Both the position numbers and the translations under genes were made by a program. DNA of 51,789 nucleotides from Lachnospiraceae bacterium UBA6987 (GTDB taxonomy: Bacteria > Bacillota > Clostridia > Lachnospirales > Lachnospiraceae), in NCBI GenBank assembly GCA_002449955.1, contig DJYD01000002.1:505-52293 (forward strand), given 5' to 3'. Positions 1 to 8,962 of the stretch are shown here, piece after piece. Position 1 is the stretch's first letter. Each line of letters starts with the position of its first letter. Under the pieces are notes generated by a model that was given only the letters and a program-made list of their open reading frames with translations, did no database searches and had not been told where the DNA came from.

Positions 1-768
1 GTCGAAGCCCATGTCGCCGGGTCTGACGATGCCCATGACCGCGTTCAGGTTCGCGCCGTCATAATAGCACAGGCCGCCGGCTTCATGCACAAGGCGCGTG
101 ATCTCAAGAATGTTGCTGTCGAAAAGGCCGACCGTGTTCGGATTGGTCAACATAAGGCCGGCCACATCCGGGCCGAGCGCGGCCTTTAAGGCTTCCAGAT
201 CGACAAGGCCGTCCGGTCCGGAGGCGATGTTCACCACCTCGAAGCCGCACATGGCCGCCGTCGCAGGATTGGTCCCGTGGGCGGAATCCGGAACGATGAT
301 CTTCCGTCTTGCCTTATCGCCCCGGGCATCGTGATACTGCTTGATGAGCAGCACGCCGGTGAATTCGCCGTGCGCGCCGGCAGCCGGTTCGAAGGTCATG
401 TCGTCCATGCCCGTGATCTCGCACAGCAGAGTCTTCGCCGTTTCAAGGACCTTGCGGCAGCCTTCGGTATCCCGCTTGTCCGCAAGCGGATGGATATGGG
501 TAAATCCTTCAAGCGCCGCCGTTTCCTCGTCGATGCGCGGATTGTATTTCATGGTACAGGAGCCGAGCGGGTAGAAGCCGCAGTTGACGCCGTGCACCTG
601 CTGCGCAAGCTCGGTGTAGTGGCGCGAGACTTCGGTCTCGGAAAGCTCGGGCAGTGCCGGCCTCTCCGCGCGTTTTAAGGTCTCCGGGAGCCCATACGCC
701 GGAACGTCGAGCGCCGGAAGGATCTTCTGGCCGTGCCCAGGCACGCTTTTTTCAAAGATTAGCTTCAT
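1..768 (-). CDS. gcvPB: Glycine dehydrogenase (decarboxylating) subunit 2, partial
   Basis: PLP-binding half of the two-subunit P-protein of the glycine cleavage system, which decarboxylates glycine and passes the aminomethyl group to lipoyl-GcvH. The first 256 residues are present. They include FYPLGSCTMKYNP near the N-terminus, PAAGAHGE and the segment NPNTVGLFD, all typical of GcvPB. The window ends at DMGFD, just before where the family has its PLP lysine, so the C-terminal half is missing only because of the window edge. The start ATG at 768 overlaps the stop of gcvPA in an ATGA, which implies translational coupling. It is the last gene seen of the riboswitch-controlled operon. Identification is firm. 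Confidence 0.95.
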   Translation of the reverse strand, partial: MKLIFEKSVPGHGQKILPALDVPAYGLPETLKRAERPALPELSETEVSRHYTELAQQVHGVNCGFYPLGSCTMKYNPRIDEETAALEGFTHIHPLADKRDTEGCRKVLETAKTLLCEITGMDDMTFEPAAGAHGEFTGVLLIKQYHDARGDKARRKIIVPDSAHGTNPATAAMCGFEVVNIASGPDGLVDLEALKAALGPDVAGLMLTNPNTVGLFDSNILEITRLVHEAGGLCYYDGANLNAVMGIVRPGDMGFD

Positions 769-2081
769 GCCAGCACCTCCTTTACGATCTCCGCCGTTTT
801 ATCCAGCGTTTCTTTTGACGCCTTCTCGGTAACGCACCAGAGGATGCACTCTCCGTCTTCAAGCGGGAGGCCTCCGAGGATCCCTTTGTCTGCGAGCGCG
901 TCCAGGATCTCACGCACGTTTTTCTGACGGGTCACAAATTCATGGAAGAACTCGCCGGAATACTCCGGCCTGCAGCCGGCTTCCTCCAGTTTTGCCGCTA
1001 AATAATGCGCCTTCGCCATGCACTGTCTTGCGGTCTCGGCCATTCCGTCCGGCCCCATGACCGCCATGTATAAGCCGGCAGTCAGGGCGCAGAGCGCTTC
1101 GTTCGAACAGATGTTGGAGCTCGCCTTTTCGCGGCGGATGTGCTGTTCGCGGGCCTGCAGGGAAAGAACGTAAGCTCTTCCGCCGCGGCTGTCGACGGTC
1201 TCGCCCACGATGCGGCCGGGAAGCCTGCGCATATATTTGCCTGTGGTCGCCATGAAGCCCAGGTACGGGCCGCCATAAGCGAGCGGGAGCCCTAACGGCT
1301 GGCCTTCGCCGACCGCGATATCCGCGCCGAGCTCGCCGGGCGTCTTCATGATCGAAAGGGCGATCGGATTGCAGCTCATCACCGCCATCGCCCCGGCTTC
1401 ATGGACGGCTGCGATCATTTCTTCCGCGTCCTCGAAAAGACCGTAGAAGTTCGGCTGCTGGAAAATAAAGCCGGCGGTGTCTGCCGCAAGCATCTCCTTT
1501 AACGCCTGAAAATCGGTCTTGCCGTCCTTTACGGGAACGACCTTAAGTTCGGTCCCGGCGCCGTAGCAGTAGGTGCGGACCGTGTTGATAGTATCGGGAT
1601 GCACCGCGCCCGAGATCAGGGTGACGCTTCTTTTCCTGTCGCGGCACATCGCAGCCGCTTCGGCCGCCGCGCTCGCCCCGTCATAGACCGAGGCGTTGGA
1701 AACGTCCATCCCGGTCAGTTCGCAGATCATGGTCTGGTATTCGAAGATGGACTGAAGTAAGCCCTGGCTCATCTCCGCCTGATAAGGCGTATAGGCGGTC
1801 AGAAATTCTTCCTTCGCGGGAATGTAGCGGACGATGGAAGGGATATAGTGGTCGTAGGCGCCGGCGCCGCGCAGGATCGTTTGGTAATTCCTGTTGAGCT
1901 TTGCCATGTCTTCGAGCGCCTTCCGCACTTCCATCTCGCTCAGGCCTTCCGGAAGATCAAGGGGCTTTTGCAGTCGCACGCTCTCCGGAACGTCGCGGTA
2001 AAGCTCTCCTACGTCCTTCAGGCCGAGGGCCTCCAGCATCTCCCGTCTTTCCGCCTCGGAAGAAGGGATATAACTGCTCAT
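765..2081 (-). CDS. gcvPA: Glycine dehydrogenase (decarboxylating) subunit 1
   Basis: N-terminal subunit of the split P-protein (438 residues), partner of gcvPB in cytosolic glycine decarboxylation. It starts MSSYIPSSEAERREML, has the conserved FLTAYTPYQAEMSQG and FEYQTMICELTGMDVSNAS segments, and the family length is right. A longer reading frame extends upstream to 2177, but it would overlap gcvH. The ATG at 2081 lies one base after the gcvH stop, so I chose it. The gene overlaps gcvPB by four bases. Tight spacing supports one transcript with gcvT-glyA, gcvH and gcvPB. Confidence 0.95.
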   Translation of the reverse strand: MSSYIPSSEAERREMLEALGLKDVGELYRDVPESVRLQKPLDLPEGLSEMEVRKALEDMAKLNRNYQTILRGAGAYDHYIPSIVRYIPAKEEFLTAYTPYQAEMSQGLLQSIFEYQTMICELTGMDVSNASVYDGASAAAEAAAMCRDRKRSVTLISGAVHPDTINTVRTYCYGAGTELKVVPVKDGKTDFQALKEMLAADTAGFIFQQPNFYGLFEDAEEMIAAVHEAGAMAVMSCNPIALSIMKTPGELGADIAVGEGQPLGLPLAYGGPYLGFMATTGKYMRRLPGRIVGETVDSRGGRAYVLSLQAREQHIRREKASSNICSNEALCALTAGLYMAVMGPDGMAETARQCMAKAHYLAAKLEEAGCRPEYSGEFFHEFVTRQKNVREILDALADKGILGGLPLEDGECILWCVTEKASKETLDKTAEIVKEVLA

Positions 2082-2082
2082 T

Positions 2083-2460
2083 TTATGCCTCCGTTTCGCA
2101 GAGATCCGCGTAGGCGGCGGCGGAAAGCAGTTCCTCCGTATCGCTGACGTTTTCGACCTTGATGATCCAGTTGGCATAGGGGTCGTCGTTCAGCAGTTCG
2201 GGAGAATCGAGCAGTTCTTCATTGATCTCAAGGACGGTGCCGCTGACCGGGCTGATGAGGTCGGAAACAGCCTTTACGGATTCCACGTCGCCGAACGCTT
2301 CGCCGGCAGTCACTTCATCGCCCACTTCGGGCAGATTGATAAAGACCACGTCGCCGAGCTCGTGCTGGGCAAAATCGGTGATGCCGACTACGGCGATGTC
2401 GTCTTCCTGGCTCATCCATTCATGGGAACGGGAATACTGCAGACTTACGGGGTTGTTCAT
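2083..2460 (-). CDS. gcvH: Glycine cleavage system H protein
   Basis: Lipoyl carrier protein that shuttles the aminomethyl group between the P-, T- and L-proteins. It has 125 residues, the usual size. The lipoylation site is Lys63 in the context GDVESVKAVSD, followed by SPVSGTVLEIN. The ATG at 2460 is preceded by AGGAGG at good spacing (ACAGGAGGTATAATC), so the upstream in-frame extension (MPTGGII) is rejected. It is separated from gcvT-glyA by about 160 bases that hold a dispersed palindromic repeat, and is joined to gcvPA by a one-base gap. It most likely belongs to the same glycine-riboswitch operon. Confidence 0.96.
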   Translation of the reverse strand: MNNPVSLQYSRSHEWMSQEDDIAVVGITDFAQHELGDVVFINLPEVGDEVTAGEAFGDVESVKAVSDLISPVSGTVLEINEELLDSPELLNDDPYANWIIKVENVSDTEELLSAAAYADLCETEA

Positions 2461-2504
2461 GATTATACCTCCTGTGGGCAAATGATTTTAGCGTTTTTTA
2501 TACA

Positions 2505-2620
2505 AAGATCCTTCGGGTCCGCGCCTTCGGCGCTCCCCCTCAGGATGACAAACGATGCTGTCATCCTGAGCGAATTCCCAGGCACACGCGCCTGTCATCC
2601 TGAGCGAAGCAAAGGATCTT
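2505..2620. repeat. Dispersed intergenic palindromic repeat (GTCATCCTGAGCGA type)
   Basis: The unit GTCATCCTGAGCGA occurs at 2560-2573 and 2594-2607. Its inverted partner CCTCAGGATGAC is at 2538-2549. The outer arms AAGATCCTTCG (from 2505) and AAAGGATCTT (to 2620) are also inverted. Translated, this gives the familiar spurious HPERSK/VILSE peptides seen in many genomes, so it is a noncoding repeat. It sits between gcvT-glyA and gcvH and could form a long hairpin in the operon mRNA, with a possible effect on relative expression or mRNA stability. Confidence 0.75.
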
Positions 2621-2621
2621 C

Positions 2622-5267
2622 TTACCTCAGCATGCCGGCAAGGCGTTCCAGGGCCTCGCCGAGTTCCTCATCGTTAAAGCAGTAGCGCATCGCCGTGTAG
2701 CCGTCACGCAGCGCCGCCGCATCCTCTCCGACGTCCTTTCCGTTCAGGATGCAGTCCGCAATCAGGTCGGCGAGCTTATCGAATTCCGCGGGGCCGAAGC
2801 CGAAGCGGGTCATTTCCGAGACGCCCATGCGGAGCGCGCCCGAGGCCGTGAAGCCTTCCTCGTCGGGCGTCGCCTGGTAGTTGACGATGATGTTGTTCTT
2901 CTCCAGCCGTTCCGCGATCTCCGCGCCCCTGCCGTAGCCGACGCTCACGATCACCTGGTGGGTCTCGGTGTAGTCCATGGCCGGGTCGCCTTCCACCTTC
3001 AGGCCGCGCGCCGCCAGCGCCTTCGCGAAGTGCTTGGCGTTCGCGATGACCGCCTTCTGGTACTCGTCCTTAAACGTGTTCATCTCATAGGCTGCCATGA
3101 GCTGGCCGAGCATCGTACCCAGATGATGGTTGGAGACGCTGCCGGGGAAGACGCGCCTCTGGATGGTCTCCCACAGCTCGTACTTCAGTTCGTCTTCGTC
3201 CCAGTTCGTGCCGATCACGCCGCGCTGCGGACCGAAGAAGGTCTTGTGCGTCGAACCGGTCCCGATCTCCGCGCCTTCCTTGAAGGGTTCCTGGAAATGC
3301 GGTCCGATGAGGCCGAGCACGTGCGCCATGTCGTACATGATGGTCGTCTTAATGCCCTGTTCATCCACGAACTTCCGGATCTCAGCCACGGGCTCTTTGC
3401 AGAGCACCATGCTCTTGCCGAAGATGATGAGTTCGGGCTTATATTCCGCGATCACCTTCTTTGTCTCTTCCACGTCGATCTTGTAGATGTTGTCCGGGCA
3501 GACGGGGAAGTTCACGACCGCATTCTGTTCGGTCACGGGATCGACGGCGATGTAATCGTGCAGCGCGCCCATGGGCTGGGCCGAAAGATGCCCGCCCTTG
3601 ATGATATGGTTGTTCAGGACGTACCCGAGGCGCAGCGGCGTCTGTTTGCGGTTCAGGCGGTTCTTGAAATCCATGAGCGCCGAGAAGACCGCGGTATTTG
3701 CCATCTGGCCGCTGGTGACGCGGGTCTCCGCCTCCTTCGAGCCAAGAAAAAGTTTCATCTCCTCCACGAGCTGCTGCTCGACCCAGTCGATGAACTTCGT
3801 GCCCTGATAGTAGAAGATATCTTTATCGTAGAAGGACTTTACTGTCTTGTGTTCGGCATAGCGGCCGCTCGGGTCGGATGAGGACAGCAGCCTGACCGCC
3901 CGGCTCGGCGTATTTTCCGAAGGGATCAGATTGATGCAGCGGCTCTGGCGCCATTCGTGATTGTCGGCAGCCTTTTCCAGCAGGCGGACGGCCTTCTCGA
4001 GACGGCTCCCTTCTTCCGGCACGTGTTCCGCCAGCGTATATCCGTAAATGATCGGGCGCGCGTAGGGCGGCGCCATGGTGTCAAGGTGCCGTTCGGCAAT
4101 GACGGCTTTGATGCGTTTGCCGCGGATGTCGACCTCCACCTCGTCGTCCGGAAGCAGCTCGCTGTCCGCGTAGGCCATGCCGATAGCCCGCTTCATGACC
4201 TCGTCGGTGATCACGGACTCAAGGCCTTCGCCTTCTGCCTTGTAAAACGGAACCATGGTACCGCTGGTGACCCAGCCGACCTGCCTGTCCCCCTTATATA
4301 ACGGCATGCCCGCGCGCATAACGCCTCTTTCCTTGAGTGCGATGCACATGATGCGGCGCGGCAGTGCGGAATTGTCTCCGCCTTCACGGTTCATGATGCG
4401 CTGCCAGGCGGCATACTGCTTTGCTAAAGCGGCGCGTCCGATGAAATCGCCCTTCTGCGGGGCAAAGCTCACGGCAAAGCGGGCGACCGGTGCGGAATAG
4501 ACGGGCATCGGGACGCCGTCAGGATCCTTTCCCATCTCGTGGCCGTACAGCGGCAGGCCTGCCTCCAGGCGGAGCGTATCGCGGGCGCCGAGTCCTGCAG
4601 GGCGGGCGCCGAGCTCGCAAAGGCGGTTCCACAGCCAGGCGGCGTCCTCCGTCTTCACAAAGACCTCGTAGCCGAGCGGTTCTCCAGTATAGCCGGTCTT
4701 GGCAATGCGGGCAAGGTGACCTTCAAGCGGCAGCGTATTCACATAGTTTTTCATGGGCTCCGTGATTTGCTCGCCGCCCGAAAGCTGCATCAGCAGGTCC
4801 TTGCTCTCCGGCCCCTGCACCGCGATGCAGGCCCACTCTGCGGAAATATTCGTGATCCGGCAGTCATAGCCGCCGAGGTATTTTTCCAGATGTACCAGGT
4901 CTTTATCGATGTTCGCGGCATTCACCACGAGGAGCAGGCGGTCTTCCTCAAAGCGGTAGAGATAGGCGTCATCCACCGCGCAGCCGTTCTCATCCGGCAG
5001 GATACAGTACAAGGCTCTGCCGGGAAGCAGAGCATCCACGTTCGCGCTCACGACGTGCTGCAGGAAGCGCACCCGGTCCGGGCCCTCCACAAGCAGCCTG
5101 CCCATGTGCGAGACGTCAAAAAGACTGCATTTGCTGCGGGTGTACAGATGCTCGGCCACGATCCCCGTCGGGTACTGCACCGGCATCTCCCAGCCGCCGA
5201 AATCCACCATCGTGGCGCCGGCCGACACGTGCGTGTCGTAAAGGCATGTCCGTTTTAATTCACTCAT
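2622..5267 (-). CDS. GcvT-GlyA fusion: aminomethyltransferase / serine hydroxymethyltransferase
   Basis: The 881-residue protein joins two complete enzymes. Residues 1 to about 410 are GcvT, the tetrahydrofolate-dependent aminomethyltransferase (T-protein), with GGWEMPVQYP near 24-33, CAVDDAYLYR at 96-105 (matching the catalytic Asp region) and GLGARDTLRLEAGLPLYGHE near 225-244. Residues about 420-881 are PLP-dependent serine hydroxymethyltransferase, with NLIPSEN at 446-452, YDMAHVLGL at 645-653 and the PLP lysine K675 in GSTHKT. T-protein makes 5,10-methylene-THF, which SHMT uses with a second glycine to make serine, so the fusion may channel the folate. ATG 5267 follows AGGAGGTTCCGGA; the extension to 5336 runs back towards the riboswitch and is rejected. 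First gene of the operon. Confidence 0.93.
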   Translation of the reverse strand: MSELKRTCLYDTHVSAGATMVDFGGWEMPVQYPTGIVAEHLYTRSKCSLFDVSHMGRLLVEGPDRVRFLQHVVSANVDALLPGRALYCILPDENGCAVDDAYLYRFEEDRLLLVVNAANIDKDLVHLEKYLGGYDCRITNISAEWACIAVQGPESKDLLMQLSGGEQITEPMKNYVNTLPLEGHLARIAKTGYTGEPLGYEVFVKTEDAAWLWNRLCELGARPAGLGARDTLRLEAGLPLYGHEMGKDPDGVPMPVYSAPVARFAVSFAPQKGDFIGRAALAKQYAAWQRIMNREGGDNSALPRRIMCIALKERGVMRAGMPLYKGDRQVGWVTSGTMVPFYKAEGEGLESVITDEVMKRAIGMAYADSELLPDDEVEVDIRGKRIKAVIAERHLDTMAPPYARPIIYGYTLAEHVPEEGSRLEKAVRLLEKAADNHEWRQSRCINLIPSENTPSRAVRLLSSSDPSGRYAEHKTVKSFYDKDIFYYQGTKFIDWVEQQLVEEMKLFLGSKEAETRVTSGQMANTAVFSALMDFKNRLNRKQTPLRLGYVLNNHIIKGGHLSAQPMGALHDYIAVDPVTEQNAVVNFPVCPDNIYKIDVEETKKVIAEYKPELIIFGKSMVLCKEPVAEIRKFVDEQGIKTTIMYDMAHVLGLIGPHFQEPFKEGAEIGTGSTHKTFFGPQRGVIGTNWDEDELKYELWETIQRRVFPGSVSNHHLGTMLGQLMAAYEMNTFKDEYQKAVIANAKHFAKALAARGLKVEGDPAMDYTETHQVIVSVGYGRGAEIAERLEKNNIIVNYQATPDEEGFTASGALRMGVSEMTRFGFGPAEFDKLADLIADCILNGKDVGEDAAALRDGYTAMRYCFNDEELGEALERLAGMLR

Positions 5268-5349
5268 TCCGGAACCTCCTGAAATTGATCTTCTTTTCAC
5301 GATCGGTCTTAGACCGAAATAATCAAAAAGAGGCACAAAGACCTTACGT

Positions 5350-5510
5350 CTTCATGCCTCCGTTTTCAGCCTGAGAGATTCCCCTTGCGGGTTGCACCTT
5401 CGGCGTGCATACAATACACTTTTCGGAGTTTCGTCCCGATCCGATCCTTTTGCCTGAGAGTTTTTATCCCCTTCGGCGGCGCTCCCGCGCTCTCTCCCGA
5501 ACCGTTCAAC
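5350..5510 (-). promoter_or_regulatory. Tandem glycine riboswitch
   Basis: Read on the minus strand, this leader holds two consecutive glycine aptamers. Each has the conserved 3' core: CTCTCAGGCAAAAGGA near 5449-5464 for aptamer 1 and CTCTCAGGCTGAAAACGG near 5361-5378 for aptamer 2. The 5' stems GGGAGAGAGCGCGGGAGCG with CCGAAGGGG, and GCACGCCGAAGGTGC, complete the family pattern. It lies between the promoter and the gcvT-glyA start, so glycine should switch on its own cleavage. No clear intrinsic terminator follows, so control may act at translation initiation. Confidence 0.93.
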
Positions 5511-5537
5511 CGACTGTTTTCGTTTTTCTTTAAGGCG

Positions 5538-5567
5538 AGTCTATCACCGTTCCCCTGACTTTGTCAA
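5538..5567 (-). promoter_or_regulatory. Promoter of the glycine cleavage operon
   Basis: On the minus strand TTGACA (5567-5562) and TAGACT (5543-5538) are separated by 18 bases. Transcription would start near 5531, about 20 bases before the glycine riboswitch. This is a strong sigma-A type match. Confidence 0.75.
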
Positions 5568-5600
5568 CGCCAAAAAGAGGGAAAGAAGGATTTCAGCCGC

Positions 5601-6344
5601 TTAAGCAAGACGCTCCTTCGCGGCGCTCACGAGCGCGCGGAAAATGGCCTGCTCTTCATCGTTTTTCACGAGGCCTTCCGGATGCCACTGCACGCAGAGG
5701 ACGAAGCGCTCTCCGGGGAGCTCCATGGCTTCGATGCAGCGGTCATCCGCCGCATATCCGGTCACGGTCCAGCCGGGCGCGGCGCTCCTTACCGCCTGAT
5801 GATGGAAGGAATTGGTCCTGACGCGGGAGCTGCCCATGATTTTTTCGATGCGGCTTCCGGGAACAAGGTCCACGTCATGCGAAGGGATATCCCGCTGATA
5901 CATCGTAAGGCGGTGCTCCGCAAAGCCCTCGCTCTTTAAGTCCTGGATGTCCTTGCCGCCCCTTACCGCGTTGATGAGCTGCATGCCGCGGCAGATGCCG
6001 AGTACCGGCAGGTCGGTCTCGTCGAGCAGATAGTTTGCAAGCGCGGCCTCCGCCTGATCGCGGCGGAAATCGATGGGGCCGACGCCGCTTATGATCCGCT
6101 CTCCGTAAAGCGCGGGATCGATATCCGCGCCGCCCGAAATGATGACGCCGTCAAGACGCGCCGCGGCCTCCTTCATGAGCTCCGGTTCTTCAAACGAAGG
6201 CAGGATCACCGGGATGCCGCCGGCTCTTTCCACGGCGTTCGTATAGGCTTCCCCGAGATAATGGAACTGCTGCGGAAGCAGGGTGAAGTTCGCGCTCTTC
6301 TCAAGACACTTGATGGAACAGCTGATGCCGATCAAGGGTTTCAT
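5601..6344 (-). CDS. Gamma-glutamyl-gamma-aminobutyrate hydrolase family protein (peptidase C26)
   Basis: Class-I glutamine-amidotransferase-like hydrolase of the PuuD type (247 residues). The family cleaves gamma-glutamyl amide bonds in the cytosol. The nucleophile is C118 in GICRGMQLIN, and H221 with E223 in QWHPEG complete the triad. SGGADIDPALYG near residue 70 is the typical PuuD segment. I chose ATG 6344, preceded by AAAGGAAA; an in-frame ATG at 6374 (MINKPKGNFD) is possible but has a poorer ribosome site. It follows the RlmI-like gene at short distance and is probably cotranscribed with it. The real substrate is not shown by the sequence. Confidence 0.9.
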   Translation of the reverse strand: MKPLIGISCSIKCLEKSANFTLLPQQFHYLGEAYTNAVERAGGIPVILPSFEEPELMKEAAARLDGVIISGGADIDPALYGERIISGVGPIDFRRDQAEAALANYLLDETDLPVLGICRGMQLINAVRGGKDIQDLKSEGFAEHRLTMYQRDIPSHDVDLVPGSRIEKIMGSSRVRTNSFHHQAVRSAAPGWTVTGYAADDRCIEAMELPGERFVLCVQWHPEGLVKNDEEQAIFRALVSAAKERLA

Positions 6345-6380
6345 GTCAAAATTTCCTTTCGGTTTATTAATCATCTTGTT

Positions 6381-7607
6381 TTACACGACCTGAAACAGGA
6401 AAAATTTAAGATAATCCGTCTCCGGCACGCCCCAGAGAATGGGATGATCCGGCGCCTGCTTGCGGCCTTCGATCTGGCGAAGCGATACCCCGGCCTCCGC
6501 TGCGGCTTCCGCGAGCATGGCCTTGAAGTGCTCCTCGTCTGCAAAATGGCTGCAGCTGCAGGTCGCCAGATACCCGCCCCGCGGCAGCAGGTGCATGGCC
6601 CGCTTGTTGATCTCCTTGTAGCCGCGCAAGGCATTGTGGATCGTCTTCCGGCTCTTCGTGAAGGCCGGCGGATCAAGGATGATGAAATCGTAGGAACTCC
6701 CCTCCTGCTCCAGCTTCGGCAGCAGGTCGAAGACGTCCGCTACGATAAAGTCCATGCGGTCCTCAAGACCGTTCAGCTTCGCATTTTCCCTCGCCATCTC
6801 GATCGCGGCTGCAGATACGTCCACCGCCGTCGCACTCACGGCGCCGCCCATGACGGCGTTCAGTGCAAAGCTCCCGGTGTGGGTAAAGCAGTCAAGCACG
6901 CGGTGCCCTCGCGCAAGCCTTGCCACCTCCAGGCGGTTATATTTCTGATCAAGGAAAAAGCCGGTCTTCTGGCCGTTTTCCACGTCGACCTTGTAGCGGA
7001 TGCCGTTTTCCGTGATCTCCGTGACCGCGCTTTCCGGCGCCGTTTCTCCAGGCAGTACATACCAGCCCTTGTTTTCCTGAAGGCCTTCCAGTGCTCGGAT
7101 GGCCACGTCGTTGCGCTCGAAAATGCCGTTTATCTTCTGGCCGTCCTCACGGAGGACCTGCACCAGCAGAGGAAAGATCACGTCCTTCCGCTTTTCCATC
7201 CCGAGGCTTAAGGTCTGCATCACCAGAATATCGTTATAGCGATCCACGGTAAGGCCGGGGAACTGGTCCGCCTCGCCGAAAATGATGCGGCAGGCCGAAA
7301 TATCGTCCCGCATCACTGTTTTGCGGTAATTCCAGGCGTAGGCAAGGCGTCTTTTCCAGAAGGCTTCGTCGAAGGTATCGTTTGCGTTGCGCGAGATCAG
7401 GCGGATCCTGATCTTCGAGGTCTCGCTTAAAAAACCGGTTCCGAGATACTTTCCCTTAAGGCTCAGCACGTCCACGAGGCCGCCGTTTTCCGGCTCGCCC
7501 TCTACATTCAGGAGCTCTGCGTCATAGACCCACGGGTGCCCGCCTTCGAGCGCTGCCTCAGCCTTCTTTGTCACTGTGATCTTCGGGTAGATTCGTTCTT
7601 GTTTCAT
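6381..7607 (-). CDS. Class I SAM-dependent rRNA methyltransferase, RlmI-like
   Basis: A 408-residue protein with an N-terminal PUA-like RNA-binding region (about 1-75, HPWVYDAELLNVEGE), a middle substrate-binding segment and a Rossmann methyltransferase domain. The latter shows DCFTHTGSFALNA (SAM motif I), ILDPPAFTKSR and TCSCSHFADEEHF, which fit the 23S rRNA m5C1962 methyltransferase family (RlmI/YccW). Length matches the family. ATG 7607 is preceded by AGGAGGAAATAA. It forms a short minus-strand run with the M20 peptidase upstream and the C26 hydrolase downstream. The exact modified nucleotide is inferred from family only. Confidence 0.88.
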   Translation of the reverse strand: MKQERIYPKITVTKKAEAALEGGHPWVYDAELLNVEGEPENGGLVDVLSLKGKYLGTGFLSETSKIRIRLISRNANDTFDEAFWKRRLAYAWNYRKTVMRDDISACRIIFGEADQFPGLTVDRYNDILVMQTLSLGMEKRKDVIFPLLVQVLREDGQKINGIFERNDVAIRALEGLQENKGWYVLPGETAPESAVTEITENGIRYKVDVENGQKTGFFLDQKYNRLEVARLARGHRVLDCFTHTGSFALNAVMGGAVSATAVDVSAAAIEMARENAKLNGLEDRMDFIVADVFDLLPKLEQEGSSYDFIILDPPAFTKSRKTIHNALRGYKEINKRAMHLLPRGGYLATCSCSHFADEEHFKAMLAEAAAEAGVSLRQIEGRKQAPDHPILWGVPETDYLKFFLFQVV

Positions 7608-7651
7608 TTATTTCCTCCTGCCCTCCCCCGAATGCGGGAGAGGGTTATCGC

Positions 7652-8782
7652 CTATTCAAAGTTCTCCAGTACCATCTTGAAAGCGATCTTAAGTCCCTTT
7701 TTAAGCGTCGGGATCTCCAGCCATTCCTCGCGGGTATGCTCGCCGCCGCCCACATACAGGCCGAAGGTCACAGAAGGAATGCCCATCGACAGCGGAATAT
7801 TGGAGTCCGTCGACCCCGGCCGCTTCATGATCTCTCCTTCCGGCCCCAATACCTCGCGCATCGCGGCTTCCGCGCGCGCATGCAGGCGTGCCAGGGCATC
7901 CTGATCGATCTCACCGCCGCAGGGCCGCTCGCCCACGCACTCGAGCGAGAATTCCGCGCGTCCGCTCTTTACGCTTTCGAGCGCGTCCATGAACTGCCTG
8001 CGCATCTGCGCAAGGTGTTCCCTGTCGTTCGAACGGTATTCGTAAAGCATTTCGGCATTCTGCGCGATCGTATTGACCGAGGTCCCGCCGGAGATCGTGC
8101 CCACGTTAAAGGTCGTATGAACACCTTCCTTTTTCGGCACCTCCTGCGTACTTAATTTCACGATCAGCTGCGACAGCTCTACGATGGCATTCGGATTCCC
8201 GAAGGCTGCATAGCTGTGGCCACCCACAGTCTTTGCCGAAACGCGCCAGCGTTCGGAGCCGACCGCCTGAGCGATCATGCCGAAATTATACGGGCCGTCA
8301 AAGGAAATGTGCTCCTTCGTGCGCGGTCCGAAATCCTTCACCACCTGACGGATGCCCTTCAGGTTCCCGAGCCCTTCCTCGCAGCTGTTCAGCACAAATA
8401 TGACCGGGTCCTTCGGGACAAGTCCGTGTTCCTTGATATATTTCAGGGTCATCAGGATGCCGACCACGTTCGCGGTATCGTCGCCCACGCCGGGCGCCCG
8501 CAGGATATCGCCCTCCTGTACCACGGGAAGCGGGGTCACGTCCGGGAACACCACGTCCGTATGGGCCGTATAGATCGTCAGTCCCTCCGCATCCGGCGCC
8601 GCAAACGGCACGATCACGTTCTTGGCTTCATCGGCATAGGCATCATCGATCCCGATTCCTTTCAGCCAGTTCAGCAGAAATTCCACTCTCCTGCCCTCGT
8701 CATGCGAGGGGGACGGGATCGCCGCCAGCGTTTTCAGCAGTTCAAGCTGTTCCTCAGCATGTTTTTCGATCCATGTGTTCAT
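7652..8782 (-). CDS. M20 family metallopeptidase (PepT/CPG2-like)
   Basis: Predicted cytosolic zinc aminoacylase or peptidase of 376 residues. Zinc-ligand motifs are in order: YTAHTDVV (His, Asp), GVGDDTANVVGIL, LNSCEEGLGNL (Glu-Glu), ISFDGP (Asp) and GGGEHTREEWLEI (His near the C-terminus). A dimerisation (lid) domain lies between about 170 and 290. Two adjacent ATGs exist at 8785 and 8782; AAGGAG is three bases before the first and six before the second, so the second is preferred. A hairpin-prone segment (7622-7644) separates it from the RlmI-like gene. Substrate specificity (tripeptides, dipeptides or acyl amino acids) cannot be assigned. Confidence 0.88.
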   Translation of the reverse strand: MNTWIEKHAEEQLELLKTLAAIPSPSHDEGRRVEFLLNWLKGIGIDDAYADEAKNVIVPFAAPDAEGLTIYTAHTDVVFPDVTPLPVVQEGDILRAPGVGDDTANVVGILMTLKYIKEHGLVPKDPVIFVLNSCEEGLGNLKGIRQVVKDFGPRTKEHISFDGPYNFGMIAQAVGSERWRVSAKTVGGHSYAAFGNPNAIVELSQLIVKLSTQEVPKKEGVHTTFNVGTISGGTSVNTIAQNAEMLYEYRSNDREHLAQMRRQFMDALESVKSGRAEFSLECVGERPCGGEIDQDALARLHARAEAAMREVLGPEGEIMKRPGSTDSNIPLSMGIPSVTFGLYVGGGEHTREEWLEIPTLKKGLKIAFKMVLENFE

Positions 8783-8962
8783 CATTTTCTCCTTATTTCG
8801 GCTATGCTGCCTGTTCTCACCATCTTACTCCATCAGACGGAATTTGACAACCGCATCCGTCTTCTGAAAAAAGTCACATTTATGCTTTTCTTTTTTAGCG
8901 AAAACGTGTACAATATTTGCCGGAAAAACTCTTCTTGAAAGAGACGACAAGGAGAACATAAT

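Noticed and set aside
2362..2685. Open frame giving HPERSK-like peptide
   Set aside because: It is a translation of the dispersed palindromic repeat and crosses gene ends; not a gene.
2958..3881. Long plus-strand frame antisense to gcvT-glyA, and similar frames antisense to other high-GC genes (e.g. 9068-10057, 32281-33819)
   Set aside because: These mirror real coding sequence on the other strand, lack ribosome sites and show no recognisable motifs.
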